Of a stretch of 64,000 bases of DNA, positions 16,770 through 26,378 are shown piece after piece. The stretch is from NCBI GenBank assembly GCA_965200435.1, contig OZ241337.1, positions 2,170,001-2,234,000 of the forward strand, read 5' to 3'. Under the pieces are notes generated by a model that did no database searches, was not told where the DNA came from, and was given only the letters and a program-made list of their open reading frames with translations. Both the position numbers and the translations under genes were made by a program. This stretch comes from Bin75 sp965200435. Lineage in GTDB: Bacteria > Nitrospirota > Nitrospiria > Nitrospirales > UBA8639. The stretch's first letter is position 1; each line of letters opens with the position of its first letter.

Positions 16770-18995
16770 TTGTCATCAGAATGGGTTATAGCCTGTCCCA
16801 TGCCATCCCGACGCCTGACTTCAGCGTCTAGGACGCGCGCCCAGCGAGATCGTCTTTCCACGACGTCCTTCCTATTGGAAATCGGGTCTGAGGAGTTGCC
16901 GTGGGCGATGATTCAACCGGCCATGACCCAGCTCGCTCACTTGCTGGAAGGGTTTTTGGCCAATCACCGTCTCTCCCATGACCATATTCGGACGTTCGGG
17001 ACTCCGCGTCGTGTCGCGGTCATCGTCCAAGGATTGGCTGTCAGACAAACGCCGGCCCTGCGAGAAACTCTGGGTCCGTCTCAAGCCGTCGCGTTTGACG
17101 TTCAAGGGTATCCGACCAAAGCCGCAGAGGGTTTTGCCAAATCTCAAGGGGTGGACGTCGGGGCCCTGGAGACTCGATCAACGTCCAAGGGTGTCTACCT
17201 GTGTGCGGTGAAACGGGAGAAAGGGGTATCCGCGGCCAAGGTCTTTGCCGAGCATCTCCCCAGTCTCCTTCAACAACTCACGTTTTCGAAAACCATGCGA
17301 TGGAATACCTCGGGTGTCCGGTATCCACGACCGATCCGGTGGTTGGTCGCGCTTGTAGGCAGCAAGGCCTTGTCCTTCGAATTTGCTGGGGTGCGATCAG
17401 GGGTTCGTTCCCGGGGCCATCGGTTTTCGCCGGGTAGGAAACCCGTCGCCGCGAGCAAGGGAATCGAGATCCGCCGGCCGGAAACGTATGAGTCGGCATT
17501 GGCGCGGGCGGGAGTGGTGGTTGATCCGGTTCGTCGGCGGGAGATGCTTGACAACCAACTTCAACGGTTCGCCCGTTTGGTTAAAGGACGGCTGTATGAG
17601 GCCAATCGTGAAGAACTTCTCGCCCAAGCGGTCTTTTCATTGGAATGTCCCAATCTTCTTGTTGGCACCTTCGATCGAAACTATCTGACATTGCCCCCTG
17701 AAGTGCTGATTACCTCCATGAAAGAGCATCAGGGGGTTTTTTCAGTCGTCAATCGAAAACAGGAGTTGCTCCCCCGGTTTTTCGCCCCTACCAATATGAA
17801 CGTGAAAAACATGGAGTTGATCCGAACCGGCAATGAACGGGTTCTGGCTGCTCGCTTGGCGGACGCCCGGTATTTTTTTGACGAGGATCGCAAGGGGAAG
17901 CTGGTCGATCGCGTACAGCAACTGAATGGTGTCGTGTTTCACAAGCAACTGGGATCCCTGTATCAGAAAACCGAACGGACGATTGCCCTCGCGGGAGTCT
18001 TGGCTGAGGCCGCCGGGGTCCCGGAGGTGAAAGAGGCGTGTCAGCGAGCGGCACTGCTCTGTAAGGCCGACCTGGTAACGGGAATGGTCGGGGAATTTCC
18101 TGCGCTCCAGGGCGTGATGGGGGGAATCTATGCGGCGCATGACGGAGAATCCGTCGACGTGTGCAAAGCCATAGGGGAATATTATCGACCCCGAACGCCT
18201 GATGACGACATCCCCGGGACGATGATAGGCCGGTTGTTGTCGCTGGCCGACCGGTTGGATACCTTGGCGGCGTTTTTCTATGCGGGGATTGTCCCTTCCG
18301 GCTCGGAAGATCCCTATGGTCTCCGGCGAAACGCGTTTGGCGTGATTCGGATCGTGGTCGAGGCCGGATTGAAGATCGACCTGGGAGCGATCTTCCTGCA
18401 AGCGGGAACCCTGCTCGATGCCCAGGACGTCAACGCTGCGCCGCCGCAACGCCAGGAACCCGGACGGAGCCCCGTGCTTCGATTTTTAGAGGACCGGCTT
18501 CAATATTACGGCCGTACCGTACGAGGATATCGTGACGACGTGATGGAGAGTGTGCTGGGACGTGCCGATGGTGACACGTGTGATCTCCGAGATTTGTTTT
18601 TGCGCATGGATGCCCTCCAGGCTATCACGAGTCAACGGGACTTCGAGTCGTTAATCGTCGGATTCAAACGGGCGCACAGAATCCTGAAAAAGGAAAACTG
18701 GACGGCCAAGACCGTCGATGGCCGGCTGTTGGCCCATCCCACGGAGCGGACGTTACACCAGGCCGTGGAAACGGCCGGGCGTGCGGTTGACCAATTGCTT
18801 GACACGCATGATTATCACGGAGCCTTGAGACACCTTATCGGGTTGAAACGCCCCATTGACCAGTTTTTCGATGGGGTGCTGGTGAACGTCTCTGAGCCTG
18901 AGACGAGAGCGAACCGGTTGTCGTTATTGTGTCAGGTCGATGACGTGTTCTCGGTTTTTGGCGATTTGTCTCAAATTCAGGTTCAAGGTCAATAG
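16770..18995 (+). CDS. glyS: glycyl-tRNA synthetase, beta subunit
   Basis: GlyS binds and positions tRNA-Gly for GlyQ. The family signature LLEIGSEELPWAMIQPAM begins at about residue 34. FGTPRRVAV, the LEAR-like TFSKTMRWN region, and ITSMKEHQGVF...FFAPTN follow, then the HD-like core (KADLVTGMVGEFPALQGVMG and DIPGTMIGRLLSLADRLD). The C-terminal anticodon-binding region contains RAHRILKK. The first 30 residues are not conserved, so translation may start downstream, for example at the TTG before STTSFLLEIG. It follows glyQ directly and is surely co-transcribed. Confidence 0.95.
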   Translation: MSSEWVIACPMPSRRLTSASRTRAQRDRLSTTSFLLEIGSEELPWAMIQPAMTQLAHLLEGFLANHRLSHDHIRTFGTPRRVAVIVQGLAVRQTPALRETLGPSQAVAFDVQGYPTKAAEGFAKSQGVDVGALETRSTSKGVYLCAVKREKGVSAAKVFAEHLPSLLQQLTFSKTMRWNTSGVRYPRPIRWLVALVGSKALSFEFAGVRSGVRSRGHRFSPGRKPVAASKGIEIRRPETYESALARAGVVVDPVRRREMLDNQLQRFARLVKGRLYEANREELLAQAVFSLECPNLLVGTFDRNYLTLPPEVLITSMKEHQGVFSVVNRKQELLPRFFAPTNMNVKNMELIRTGNERVLAARLADARYFFDEDRKGKLVDRVQQLNGVVFHKQLGSLYQKTERTIALAGVLAEAAGVPEVKEACQRAALLCKADLVTGMVGEFPALQGVMGGIYAAHDGESVDVCKAIGEYYRPRTPDDDIPGTMIGRLLSLADRLDTLAAFFYAGIVPSGSEDPYGLRRNAFGVIRIVVEAGLKIDLGAIFLQAGTLLDAQDVNAAPPQRQEPGRSPVLRFLEDRLQYYGRTVRGYRDDVMESVLGRADGDTCDLRDLFLRMDALQAITSQRDFESLIVGFKRAHRILKKENWTAKTVDGRLLAHPTERTLHQAVETAGRAVDQLLDTHDYHGALRHLIGLKRPIDQFFDGVLVNVSEPETRANRLSLLCQVDDVFSVFGDLSQIQVQGQ

Positions 18996-19034
18996 GGGAA
19001 GGGTCCCGTTATTGAGCCGGGGACGTGAACGTCC

Positions 19035-19484
19035 ATGACTTTTTCCAGGTTTGGATTCCGGTGGTTTCGCCATGGGGTGACGTTGGGGTTGATCGTCGTC
19101 TGTAACGTGGTGCTGTTGGGGGCTTTGTGGGTCTCCGGTCTGGATTTGGATTTTGTCCTGACCAATTCCGAGCTTTACGATCCGGAATCGGGTCATTGCG
19201 TAGGGGTCGCCTGGGCCGACGTATCCGGAGTCGATGGGCCGATCAGGGTGTGTTCCGAATGGTTGGATACGACCGATCCCACTGGGCGCGTCCATACGTT
19301 GCGGGCAGGTGAGCCGTTGGCCATGAGCGACGACGGGAATCTCTATTACGAAAATGCCAGAAATGCCGACCATTGGGTGCTGGTGCTGCTGTTGTTTGCC
19401 GTTGCGATCATCTATCTGGGCATGAGAACCAAGCGCGTGCTTTTGACCTGGTATGAGACGCGCCTTCGGAAATATGAGCCTTGA
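19035..19484 (+). CDS. conserved hypothetical protein with two membrane segments
   Basis: A protein of 149 residues with no family recognised. It has an N-terminal hydrophobic helix (about 15-35, GVTLGLIVVCNVVLLGALWV), a mostly hydrophilic domain (about 36-110) with two cysteines (HCVGVAW and RVCSEW), a second helix (about 113-130) and a short basic cytoplasmic tail (RTKRVLLTWYETRLRKYEP). This predicts an external loop that could hold a disulfide. It lies between glyS and ppdK on the same strand. Its role is unknown. Confidence 0.55.
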   Translation: MTFSRFGFRWFRHGVTLGLIVVCNVVLLGALWVSGLDLDFVLTNSELYDPESGHCVGVAWADVSGVDGPIRVCSEWLDTTDPTGRVHTLRAGEPLAMSDDGNLYYENARNADHWVLVLLLFAVAIIYLGMRTKRVLLTWYETRLRKYEP

Positions 19485-19585
19485 ATAAATTTTTGTGGGG
19501 AATCCGGTCGTTTTGATAAGTTTCAGTGTTTGGCGTCAATCAGCGACAACGAACGGGAATGCCGGTCAAAGGGGAGAATTTTTGC

Positions 19586-22417
19586 ATGCGTAAGAGGAAG
19601 TACGTGTATTCCTTCGGAGACGGAACGGCCGAAGGCACAGGCACCATGAAGGCCTTGCTCGGCGGGAAAGGCGCCGGCCTGGCGGAAATGACCAATTTGA
19701 AGATTTGTGTTCCTCCGGGGTTTACCATCACGACCGAGGCCTGTCTCGAGTATTTCAAAGCAGGGGAACGGTATCCTGATGGGATGTGGGATCAGACCCT
19801 CAAAGGGTTGAAACGGGTAGAGCGGTTGATGAATGCGGGGTTCGGGTCCCCCCGAAACCCGCTGCTGGTGTCCGTACGGTCCGGGGCGCGAGCCTCCATG
19901 CCCGGGATGATGGATACGGTGTTGAACCTTGGCTTGAACTCGGAGACCGTGAAAGGGTTGGCCGACAAGACCAACAATGCCCGCTTTGCCATGGATTCGT
20001 ATCGCCGGTTCATCACGATGTTCGGCTCCGTGGTGATGGGCGTACCACGGGAGAAATTTGAAGACGTCCTGGAAAACAAAAAGAAAGAGGTTGGGGCCGC
20101 GACGGATACCGATCTGTCAGCGGAGGCTCTCGACGAGTTGGTCGCCACGTATCAACGTGTCGTGCGGCAGGAAACCGGCCGGGCGTTTCCCGAGGACCCG
20201 GTCGAGCAACTCAAGATGGCGGTTCAGGCGGTTTTTGCCTCCTGGTTCGGTGACAGGGCCGTGGCCTATCGAAAAATCTATGGGATCCCGGATGCGTGGG
20301 GAACGGCCGTTAACGTCGTGGCCATGGTGTTCGGCAACATGGGTGAGACCAGCGGGACCGGCGTCGTGTTTTCCCGGGATCCTTCCACGGGAGAGCGCAC
20401 GATCTTTGGGGAATGCCTGTTGAATGCCCAAGGTGAAGACGTCGTGGCGGGTCTTCGCACGCCCCTTGCCGTCTCCGCCCTGCGGGAGACATTGCCCCTT
20501 GCCTATCGATCTCTCATGAGGACCCAGAAGATCCTGGAGAAACATTATCGTGACATGCAGGATATGGAGTTTACGATTCAAGAAGGCCGGCTTTATATGC
20601 TGCAAACCCGGGTCGGCAAAAGAACGGGGATTGCCGCAGTCCGGATTGCCGTGGATATGGTCAAGGAACGGTTGATCGATAAAAGAGAAGCCGTGCGCCG
20701 GGTCGAACCGGAACAGTTGGCGCAATATCTGTATCCTATTTTTGAACAAACCGAAGAAAAGAAGTTTCTGCCGATCGGCAAGGGGCTGCCGGCCGGGCCG
20801 GGAGCCGCCTGTGGGAAAATCGCCCTCACCCCGGAGCACGCCGTGGCGCTCAAGACCCGGGGCGAAAGAGTCGTGCTCGTTCGGAAGGAAACCAGCCCTG
20901 ACGATATTCACGGTATGCACGTCGCGGAAGGCTTCCTGACCGCCACGGGGGGCATGACCTCTCATGCCGCGGTGGTCGCCCGGCAGATGGGAAAGGTGTG
21001 TATCGCCGGGTGTGAGGACGTGGAAATTTTCGAAGAGGAAGCCAAGGTCCGCATCGGACCCTCGGTTTTCAAAGAAGAGGATTATATTTCCATCAATGGC
21101 TTCTCCGGTTTTGTCTACGGCGGGATGCTGTCGGTGGTCGACTCGGAAGTGATCCAGGTGCTCCAAGGCAAACGGACGGCTGAGCAATCGGATAAAATCC
21201 GCTATTTTTTCACCATCCTGAAATGGGCGGATGAAATACGGCGCCTCAACGTTCGGGCCAACGCCGATGATCCGAATCAGGCCAGAATCGCGCGAGGATT
21301 CGGTGCGAAGGGGATTGGCCTCTGTCGAACCGAACATATGTTCTTTTCAGAAGACCGTGCTCCGATCATGCAAGCCATGATCCTGGCCTCAAACCGAAAA
21401 GAGCGAGAGCAGTATCTTGAACAGTTGCTGCCCCTCCAGAAACAGGATTTCATCGGCCTCTATCGGGAAATGAAAGGGTACCCGGTTACCATCCGGCTGC
21501 TCGATCCCCCCTTGCATGAGTTTTTGCCGAAACGCGAACAACTCATGGTCGATATTGCACGAGCCGAAGCCGCGAACGTGCATTCACCGGAAATAGAGGA
21601 AAAACGAAAAATTCTGGCGCGGGTTGAAGAGTTGCATGAGTTCAATCCCATGCTCGGACTCCGAGGCTGCCGGTTGGGTATTACCATGCCGGAAATCACG
21701 CGCATGCAGGTGCGGGCGATCATGGAAGCCGCCTGCCAGGTGGCCAAGGAAGGGAAAAAGATCGTGCCGGAAATCATGATTCCCCTGGTGGGGATGTCAT
21801 CGGAAATGAAGGCGCAAAAAGCCCTGATCAAAGAGGTGGCCGACGAAACCATGAAACGCTCCGGAAAGACCTTGACGTACTTGGTCGGAACGATGATCGA
21901 GTTGCCTCGGGCCGCGGTTACGGCCAGGGAGATTGCCGAAGATGCCGAGTTTTTTTCTTTTGGCACGAATGACCTGACCCAAACCACGTATGGATTTTCC
22001 CGGGACGATTCCGCCAAATTTACGGACTTTTACCGGAACCATGATCTGTTGGCGTTCGATCCTTTTGCGATACTCGACCGGGAAGGAGTCGGCGCGGTCA
22101 TGCGGTTGGCCATGCGTGAAGGACGAGCGACTCGCCCCGATCTCAAACTCGGGATTTGCGGGGAACACGGTGGGGAACCCCGTTCCGTTGAATTTTGCCA
22201 CCAACTCGGTCTCGACTACGTAAGCTGTTCTCCGTATCGGGTCGCCATTGCCCGGTTGTCCGCCGCTCAGGCGGTCTTACACGAGGACGATGAACGGCCG
22301 GTGGCGAAACCCAAGAACAAAGCGGTTCCGGTACAATCCCGCGCCCGTCGCGTGACGGCCCCAACGTCACCATCGAAAACCCGAGGGCGGTCGCGCAAGA
22401 CCCAATCCCGCCGGTGA
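19586..22417 (+). CDS. ppdK: pyruvate, phosphate dikinase
   Basis: PPDK interconverts pyruvate + ATP + Pi and PEP + AMP + PPi. In autotrophs of the reductive TCA type it supplies PEP from pyruvate. The ATG at 19586 has GGGGAG 9 nt upstream and gives the family start YVYSFGDGTAEGTGTMKALLG; the open frame extends 20 residues further up. The ATP-grasp domain includes LVSVRSGARASMPGMMDTVL. The central phospho-His site is GGMTSHAAVVARQMGK (His about 460). The PEP/pyruvate TIM barrel contains GLCRTEHMFF and FGTNDLTQTTYGFSRDD and ends with the CGEHGG motif. A Lys/Arg/Ser/Pro-rich tail of about 45 residues (RARRVTAPTSPSKTRGRSRK) extends past the catalytic domain and is unusual. Confidence 0.96.
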   Translation: MRKRKYVYSFGDGTAEGTGTMKALLGGKGAGLAEMTNLKICVPPGFTITTEACLEYFKAGERYPDGMWDQTLKGLKRVERLMNAGFGSPRNPLLVSVRSGARASMPGMMDTVLNLGLNSETVKGLADKTNNARFAMDSYRRFITMFGSVVMGVPREKFEDVLENKKKEVGAATDTDLSAEALDELVATYQRVVRQETGRAFPEDPVEQLKMAVQAVFASWFGDRAVAYRKIYGIPDAWGTAVNVVAMVFGNMGETSGTGVVFSRDPSTGERTIFGECLLNAQGEDVVAGLRTPLAVSALRETLPLAYRSLMRTQKILEKHYRDMQDMEFTIQEGRLYMLQTRVGKRTGIAAVRIAVDMVKERLIDKREAVRRVEPEQLAQYLYPIFEQTEEKKFLPIGKGLPAGPGAACGKIALTPEHAVALKTRGERVVLVRKETSPDDIHGMHVAEGFLTATGGMTSHAAVVARQMGKVCIAGCEDVEIFEEEAKVRIGPSVFKEEDYISINGFSGFVYGGMLSVVDSEVIQVLQGKRTAEQSDKIRYFFTILKWADEIRRLNVRANADDPNQARIARGFGAKGIGLCRTEHMFFSEDRAPIMQAMILASNRKEREQYLEQLLPLQKQDFIGLYREMKGYPVTIRLLDPPLHEFLPKREQLMVDIARAEAANVHSPEIEEKRKILARVEELHEFNPMLGLRGCRLGITMPEITRMQVRAIMEAACQVAKEGKKIVPEIMIPLVGMSSEMKAQKALIKEVADETMKRSGKTLTYLVGTMIELPRAAVTAREIAEDAEFFSFGTNDLTQTTYGFSRDDSAKFTDFYRNHDLLAFDPFAILDREGVGAVMRLAMREGRATRPDLKLGICGEHGGEPRSVEFCHQLGLDYVSCSPYRVAIARLSAAQAVLHEDDERPVAKPKNKAVPVQSRARRVTAPTSPSKTRGRSRKTQSRR

Positions 22418-23535
22418 ACGACGTCGAGCCAGACGTCCATTTCATGAAACAGGCCCTCAGGCTTGCAGCTCGAGGCCGGAAAACGGTTCGCCCGAATCCC
22501 ATGGTTGGCGCCGTGGTCGTGGCGAACGGAACGGTCGTAGGATCCGGCTATCACAAGCGTGCCGGTGGGCCCCACGCGGAAATTGTCGCATTACGTCAGG
22601 CCCGCGACCGGTCGCGTGACGCCACCCTCTACACCACGCTCGAACCCTGTTGCCATACGAACAAGCGCACCCCGCCCTGCGGGCCGGCGATTCTCGCGTC
22701 AGGCGTTCGTCGCGTGGTCGTGGCCATGCGCGATCCCAATCTCCTGGTAGCGGGTCGCGGCATCCGGCAACTCCGGCGGGCGGGGATTGCCGTGTCCGTT
22801 GGGTGTCTCGGTCACGAAGCGGCCGCGCTCAATGAAGTCTATCTCCATTGGGCTAAAACCGGCCGGCCTTTCGTCGTGCTCAAGGCGGCGATGACGTTGG
22901 ACGGCAAGATCGCTACGGCTACCGGCGAATCGCAATGGATCACGGGACCCCAGGCGCGAGCCCACGTTCACCAATTCAGAAATCAGGTTGACGTGATTGC
23001 CGTGGGAGCGGAGACGGTTCTTACGGACGACCCGCAATTGACGGTCAGGGGTTCCGCTGGCAAGAAGCCCTCGACCGGCGTTCGTCAGCCGACTCGGATG
23101 ATCTTTGACAGTCGTCTGCGGATTCCGTTCGGGGCGCGCGTGCTGCAAGGGACCGGGCAGGCCCCGACGATTATTGCGACAACGAAACTGGCCGCTCCCC
23201 GAAAGGTTGAACGTTTGCGAAAGATGGGTGTACAGGTATGGGTGCTGCCTCGAAACGGCACACACGTTTCTCTTGGCGCGTGCCTTCAAGCCCTTGGGAA
23301 AACGGAAGTCACCAGTATGCTGGTGGAAGGAGGGGGAGAGTTGAACGCCGGTTTGTTGCGTGAAGGCCTGGTGAACCGGGTGTGTCTGTATGTGGCGCCG
23401 TCCTTGTTGGGCGGACAAAAGACCAAAGGTTTGTTGGGAGGCCGCTCGCCCCGCCGGTTGGCCGAAATCCTGCCGGTGTCCAATCTTCACATTGAATCGC
23501 TTGGAAAGGACTGGCTGATCACGGGAGACGTGTAA
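22414..23535 (+). CDS. ribD: bifunctional riboflavin deaminase/reductase RibD
   Basis: RibD performs the deamination and side-chain reduction of the pyrimidine intermediate in riboflavin synthesis. The N-terminal deaminase half shows the zinc site HAE (residues 54-56) and PCCHTNKRTPPC (79-89), which is one residue longer than the common PCSHHGRTPPC form. The reductase half begins near residue 145 with RPFVVLKAAMTLDGKIATAT, then ITGPQARAHVH and, near the end, the VEGGGELNAGLLREGLV segment. The GTG start overlaps the ppdK stop (GTGA), so the two are translationally coupled. No other rib gene lies in the window. Confidence 0.94.
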   Translation: MNDVEPDVHFMKQALRLAARGRKTVRPNPMVGAVVVANGTVVGSGYHKRAGGPHAEIVALRQARDRSRDATLYTTLEPCCHTNKRTPPCGPAILASGVRRVVVAMRDPNLLVAGRGIRQLRRAGIAVSVGCLGHEAAALNEVYLHWAKTGRPFVVLKAAMTLDGKIATATGESQWITGPQARAHVHQFRNQVDVIAVGAETVLTDDPQLTVRGSAGKKPSTGVRQPTRMIFDSRLRIPFGARVLQGTGQAPTIIATTKLAAPRKVERLRKMGVQVWVLPRNGTHVSLGACLQALGKTEVTSMLVEGGGELNAGLLREGLVNRVCLYVAPSLLGGQKTKGLLGGRSPRRLAEILPVSNLHIESLGKDWLITGDV

Positions 23536-23579
23536 CGAAGCATCATCCCGTTAACCTTTCAGCACTCAAGGAGGGTGCC

Positions 23580-24233
23580 ATGAAGAATGTCGCTGTCATT
23601 TTGTCGGGCTGTGGGTTTTTGGATGGATCGGAGATTACCGAAGCGATCAGTACGTTGGTGGCTATCGGGCAACACGATGCGGACTATCGGTGTTTCGCGC
23701 CGGATAAGGACGTGGCCGAGACCAATCACCTGACTCAACAGGCAACAGGGCAAACGAGAAACGTGTTGCAGGAGGCCGCCCGGATCGCGCGAGGGGACAT
23801 TCGGCCCCTTGAAGAACTCAAGGCGCAGGACTTCGATGCCTTGGCCTTTCCCGGTGGGTATGGGGCCGCGCTTCATTTATGTGATTTTGCCCAACGGGGC
23901 AGCGGGGGGCAGATCGATTCGCAGGTCCTTCGTATCGTGAGGGAATTTCATGATGACCGGAAACCCATTGCCGCGATTTGCATCGCGCCGGCTATTATGG
24001 CCTTGGCGTTTGGCGAGCAAGGTGTGAACGTGACGATCGGCGAGGATCAGGGGACGGCTTCGGAAGTCGAAAAGACCGGGGCCAAGCACACCAATTGTGC
24101 CGTTGAAAAGTTTGTGGTCGATTCCGCCAATAAAGTCATCACGACCCCGGCCTATATGTACGGAACGGCCAAACCGCACCAGATTTTCGAAGGCGTCAGC
24201 GGAGCCATCGCCGCATTGATGAAGATGGCGTGA
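23580..24233 (+). CDS. elbB: ElbB-type glyoxalase / DJ-1 superfamily protein
   Basis: A protein of 217 residues of the DJ-1/PfpI superfamily, ElbB (isoprenoid biosynthesis protein with amidotransferase-like domain) subfamily. The start VAVILSGCGFLDGSEITEA and the segment FAPDKDVAETNHLTQ are typical of ElbB. The nucleophile region is AICIAPAIMAL (Cys about 138). A strong ribosome site (AAGGAGGG) precedes the ATG. Enterobacterial ElbB has glyoxalase activity; the physiological role is not settled. It is downstream of ribD with a 44-bp gap. Confidence 0.88.
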   Translation: MKNVAVILSGCGFLDGSEITEAISTLVAIGQHDADYRCFAPDKDVAETNHLTQQATGQTRNVLQEAARIARGDIRPLEELKAQDFDALAFPGGYGAALHLCDFAQRGSGGQIDSQVLRIVREFHDDRKPIAAICIAPAIMALAFGEQGVNVTIGEDQGTASEVEKTGAKHTNCAVEKFVVDSANKVITTPAYMYGTAKPHQIFEGVSGAIAALMKMA

Positions 24234-24235
24234 GA

Positions 24236-24760
24236 TCAGTTGGCTGGTGCCTGACCGGAGTCATTGGCTGAGCCATCGGCGTTTTGAAACAGCGCCTTGC
24301 GGAAATAGTCCAATGCCACGTGTGCATGTTGGTAGTACTGTTTGACGTCATCGAAGGACGCATGACTATTTCCCCCATGTGCAAATTGGTTTCGATTGAT
24401 CAAAATACTGTCATACATCTGTCTGTTTTTTCCATTTTGATTAAGATCATACTTGAACGCTTCTTTGCAAGATCCATCAAATAGGCCAAGCAGTTCTGTA
24501 ATTTGATCTATTGCCGGACTACGCAATATTTTGCCCGTCCCTTGCACAACAAAATTTTTTAGGAAGTTATCCGATACGGATGAACATCTCTCTTTAATCA
24601 AATCTTTAATTTTGTGTTCGAATTGGGCGCATATGAGAATCAGCAACGATTGGGCCAGTAAGCTTGCGACTTCAATCTTGTCGGTGTCTTTTGAAGCTAA
24701 ATGCGACTCACATTTTTCCAATGCCTGATCAATCCGTTGAATACGCACAATCGACACCAC
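24236..24760 (-). CDS. HEPN-domain protein (MAE_28990/RiboL-PSP-like), putative RNase of a defence pair
   Basis: A largely helical protein of 174 residues. The HEPN signature RNxxxH is present as RNQFAH (Arg123-His128), preceded by MYDSILIN. An upstream conserved-looking helix LLAQSLLILICAQFEHKIKDLI has the pattern of MAE_28990/RiboL-PSP HEPN proteins, which are predicted or known RNases in conflict systems. The subfamily assignment is from motif spacing only. It lies 5 bp after the DUF262 gene on the same strand. Base composition of both is clearly more AT-rich than the surroundings, a sign of horizontal acquisition. Confidence 0.65.
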   Translation of the reverse strand: MVSIVRIQRIDQALEKCESHLASKDTDKIEVASLLAQSLLILICAQFEHKIKDLIKERCSSVSDNFLKNFVVQGTGKILRSPAIDQITELLGLFDGSCKEAFKYDLNQNGKNRQMYDSILINRNQFAHGGNSHASFDDVKQYYQHAHVALDYFRKALFQNADGSANDSGQAPAN

Positions 24761-24765
24761 CCGAA

Positions 24766-25908
24766 TTATGGATCAAACAGTATCCGTGAAGCTTGTTCGA
24801 AACGTCGGCGCACTCTATCGCTGTCTGTTGTTCCCTGGCTTGTATCTTGCTTGAAATCGTTTTGCTTAACCAAGGTCTCATATCGAGAACAGATGTTCGG
24901 TGGAATGTGAGCTAAGTGTTTGGAGAAAGCAACCATGACGGAATCGAATATTGCCGCGTTCATGCCCGAACGAACGTGAAAAGGCTTTTCCCCGAGATTG
25001 TCAATGACGACGCTGCAAGTCTTTTCGAAAACTTGACGGAGCTCTTCCATCGTTTCTTGAGAAGCGTCCTTATTCTTCCGCATGAATTTCGACAAAAAAT
25101 CTTTCATCGGTTTACTGTAGGCAGTCAAATCTCGCATTGCGAAAAAGCGCACGAGGAGCTCCATGTCTTTCCGTCGGCTATCAGGTTCAGTTTTGCCAAG
25201 TATGTCTCGCCAGTTTTTAAGTTCATTGCTTTTTTCAAGAAAAGAGACAAGCCGTCCATGATAGATGCAGTTCCGGATTTCCTGGTTCGCCAATAACGTT
25301 CCGCCAGTATTGAGTCGTTCGAAGACATGGTACATGCTCGTATCGTCATTGGGATCGAGTTGCTGGATGATGAACGCGCGCAATACGGCGTTTTTCAATC
25401 GCCGTTGATCTTCTTCTCGAAGTTCTTCAAATTTCTTTTCATGAAATGGGCTCTTCTGATCAAGGCCCGTCAGTCTGAATACTCTGCGAGCCTCCCGTTC
25501 TTCTGGGCCAAAATATTCCTCAAAATAATAGAATATACTCTTCAGGCGTTGTTGCCCGTCTATGACAAGATATTTCTGGCTTTTGCTCTCGTTGTAGAGG
25601 AAGACGGCGGGAACCGGTAATCCTACTAGGAAGGACTCGATCAGCTTACTGGCTTGAACCTGTTTCCAAACGAATCGTCGCTGGAATTCGGGTATTGATA
25701 TTTCCTCCTTTTTCCATTTTTGATGCAAGACTTCCAGGGTGTAATCCGCTGGATACGTTGCAATCTGATAGTTTGGAGGAGCGCTTTCGGAATCTTCGTC
25801 TTCAGACGTGATCGTCTCTATTTCCAGGTCCGTCGTGGAGCGGGATAGGCGCTCGGACTCTACTCGGGCATCTTCCGTGTAGATGTCGGCTGTACCGATG
25901 TTTGACAT
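24766..25908 (-). CDS. DUF262 (GmrSD N-domain-like) protein
   Basis: A protein of 380 residues. After an acidic N-terminal segment (about 25-45, rich in E, D, S, T) comes the DUF262 domain: IPEFQRRFVWK (72-82), SFLVGLPVPAVFLY and the hallmark DGQQR (117-121), then FERLNTGGTLL and IRNCIYHG. DUF262 is a ParB/Srx-fold module found in GmrSD, SspE and BrxU defence proteins, where DGQQR is linked to nucleotide hydrolysis. Here there is no DUF1524 HNH nuclease half; the C-terminal 130 residues are helical and unrecognised. The effector is probably the adjacent HEPN protein. AAGGAGA lies before the ATG. Confidence 0.8.
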   Translation of the reverse strand: MSNIGTADIYTEDARVESERLSRSTTDLEIETITSEDEDSESAPPNYQIATYPADYTLEVLHQKWKKEEISIPEFQRRFVWKQVQASKLIESFLVGLPVPAVFLYNESKSQKYLVIDGQQRLKSIFYYFEEYFGPEEREARRVFRLTGLDQKSPFHEKKFEELREEDQRRLKNAVLRAFIIQQLDPNDDTSMYHVFERLNTGGTLLANQEIRNCIYHGRLVSFLEKSNELKNWRDILGKTEPDSRRKDMELLVRFFAMRDLTAYSKPMKDFLSKFMRKNKDASQETMEELRQVFEKTCSVVIDNLGEKPFHVRSGMNAAIFDSVMVAFSKHLAHIPPNICSRYETLVKQNDFKQDTSQGTTDSDRVRRRFEQASRILFDP

Positions 25909-26378
25909 GATCTTCTCCTTACCTTTCAGGAGTTGTCTGGAAAGACAGCAACTGTGAAAATTGTATCAGATTTTGCCATCCTGTCTCCAACCTTGATGCC
26001 GAGAGGCCGGCTGCTGTCAGATGTGTGCATTTTCCATAGCTCCAGTAGACGACTCAATCTACGTGGTGTCGTCGTATCAATGTTTGTTGTCGGATGCTTG
26101 GCGAATCAATCGAATGAGGCGCTATTGACGATGAAGGGGACAAGCACACGTGCAGAATTTGACGGGTAGGCGTGTCCATCGGACTTGGTTGCCGGTTTTG
26201 AAATGTGGCTGATAGGGTAGTAATGATCGGTCATCTTGGAATGTGTTTGACGAACTCGGCTTTTTCGCTCGAGGAACCCCATTACGACTCTTCTATAATC
26301 ATGCGACGGCCGTGCTGATGTGCGGATTGACCGTCACCTTCCTTGTCGGGTTTGAACAGAAATCAGGAAAAACACCCC
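25909..26378. other. intergenic region between the DUF262-HEPN pair and recQ
   Basis: About 470 bp with AT-rich sequence at the DUF262 side. An imperfect dyad AGTTGTCT...AGACAGCAACT (25930-25952) lies just upstream of the DUF262 ribosome site, within its likely leader, and could be an operator or hairpin. A TACAAT -10-like box occurs on the minus strand at 25969-25974. No convincing gene is seen. Confidence 0.35.

Noticed and set aside
25933..26169. Small plus-strand open frame upstream of recQ
   Set aside because: No ribosome site, no recognisable pattern, and it starts inside the likely leader of the DUF262 gene.
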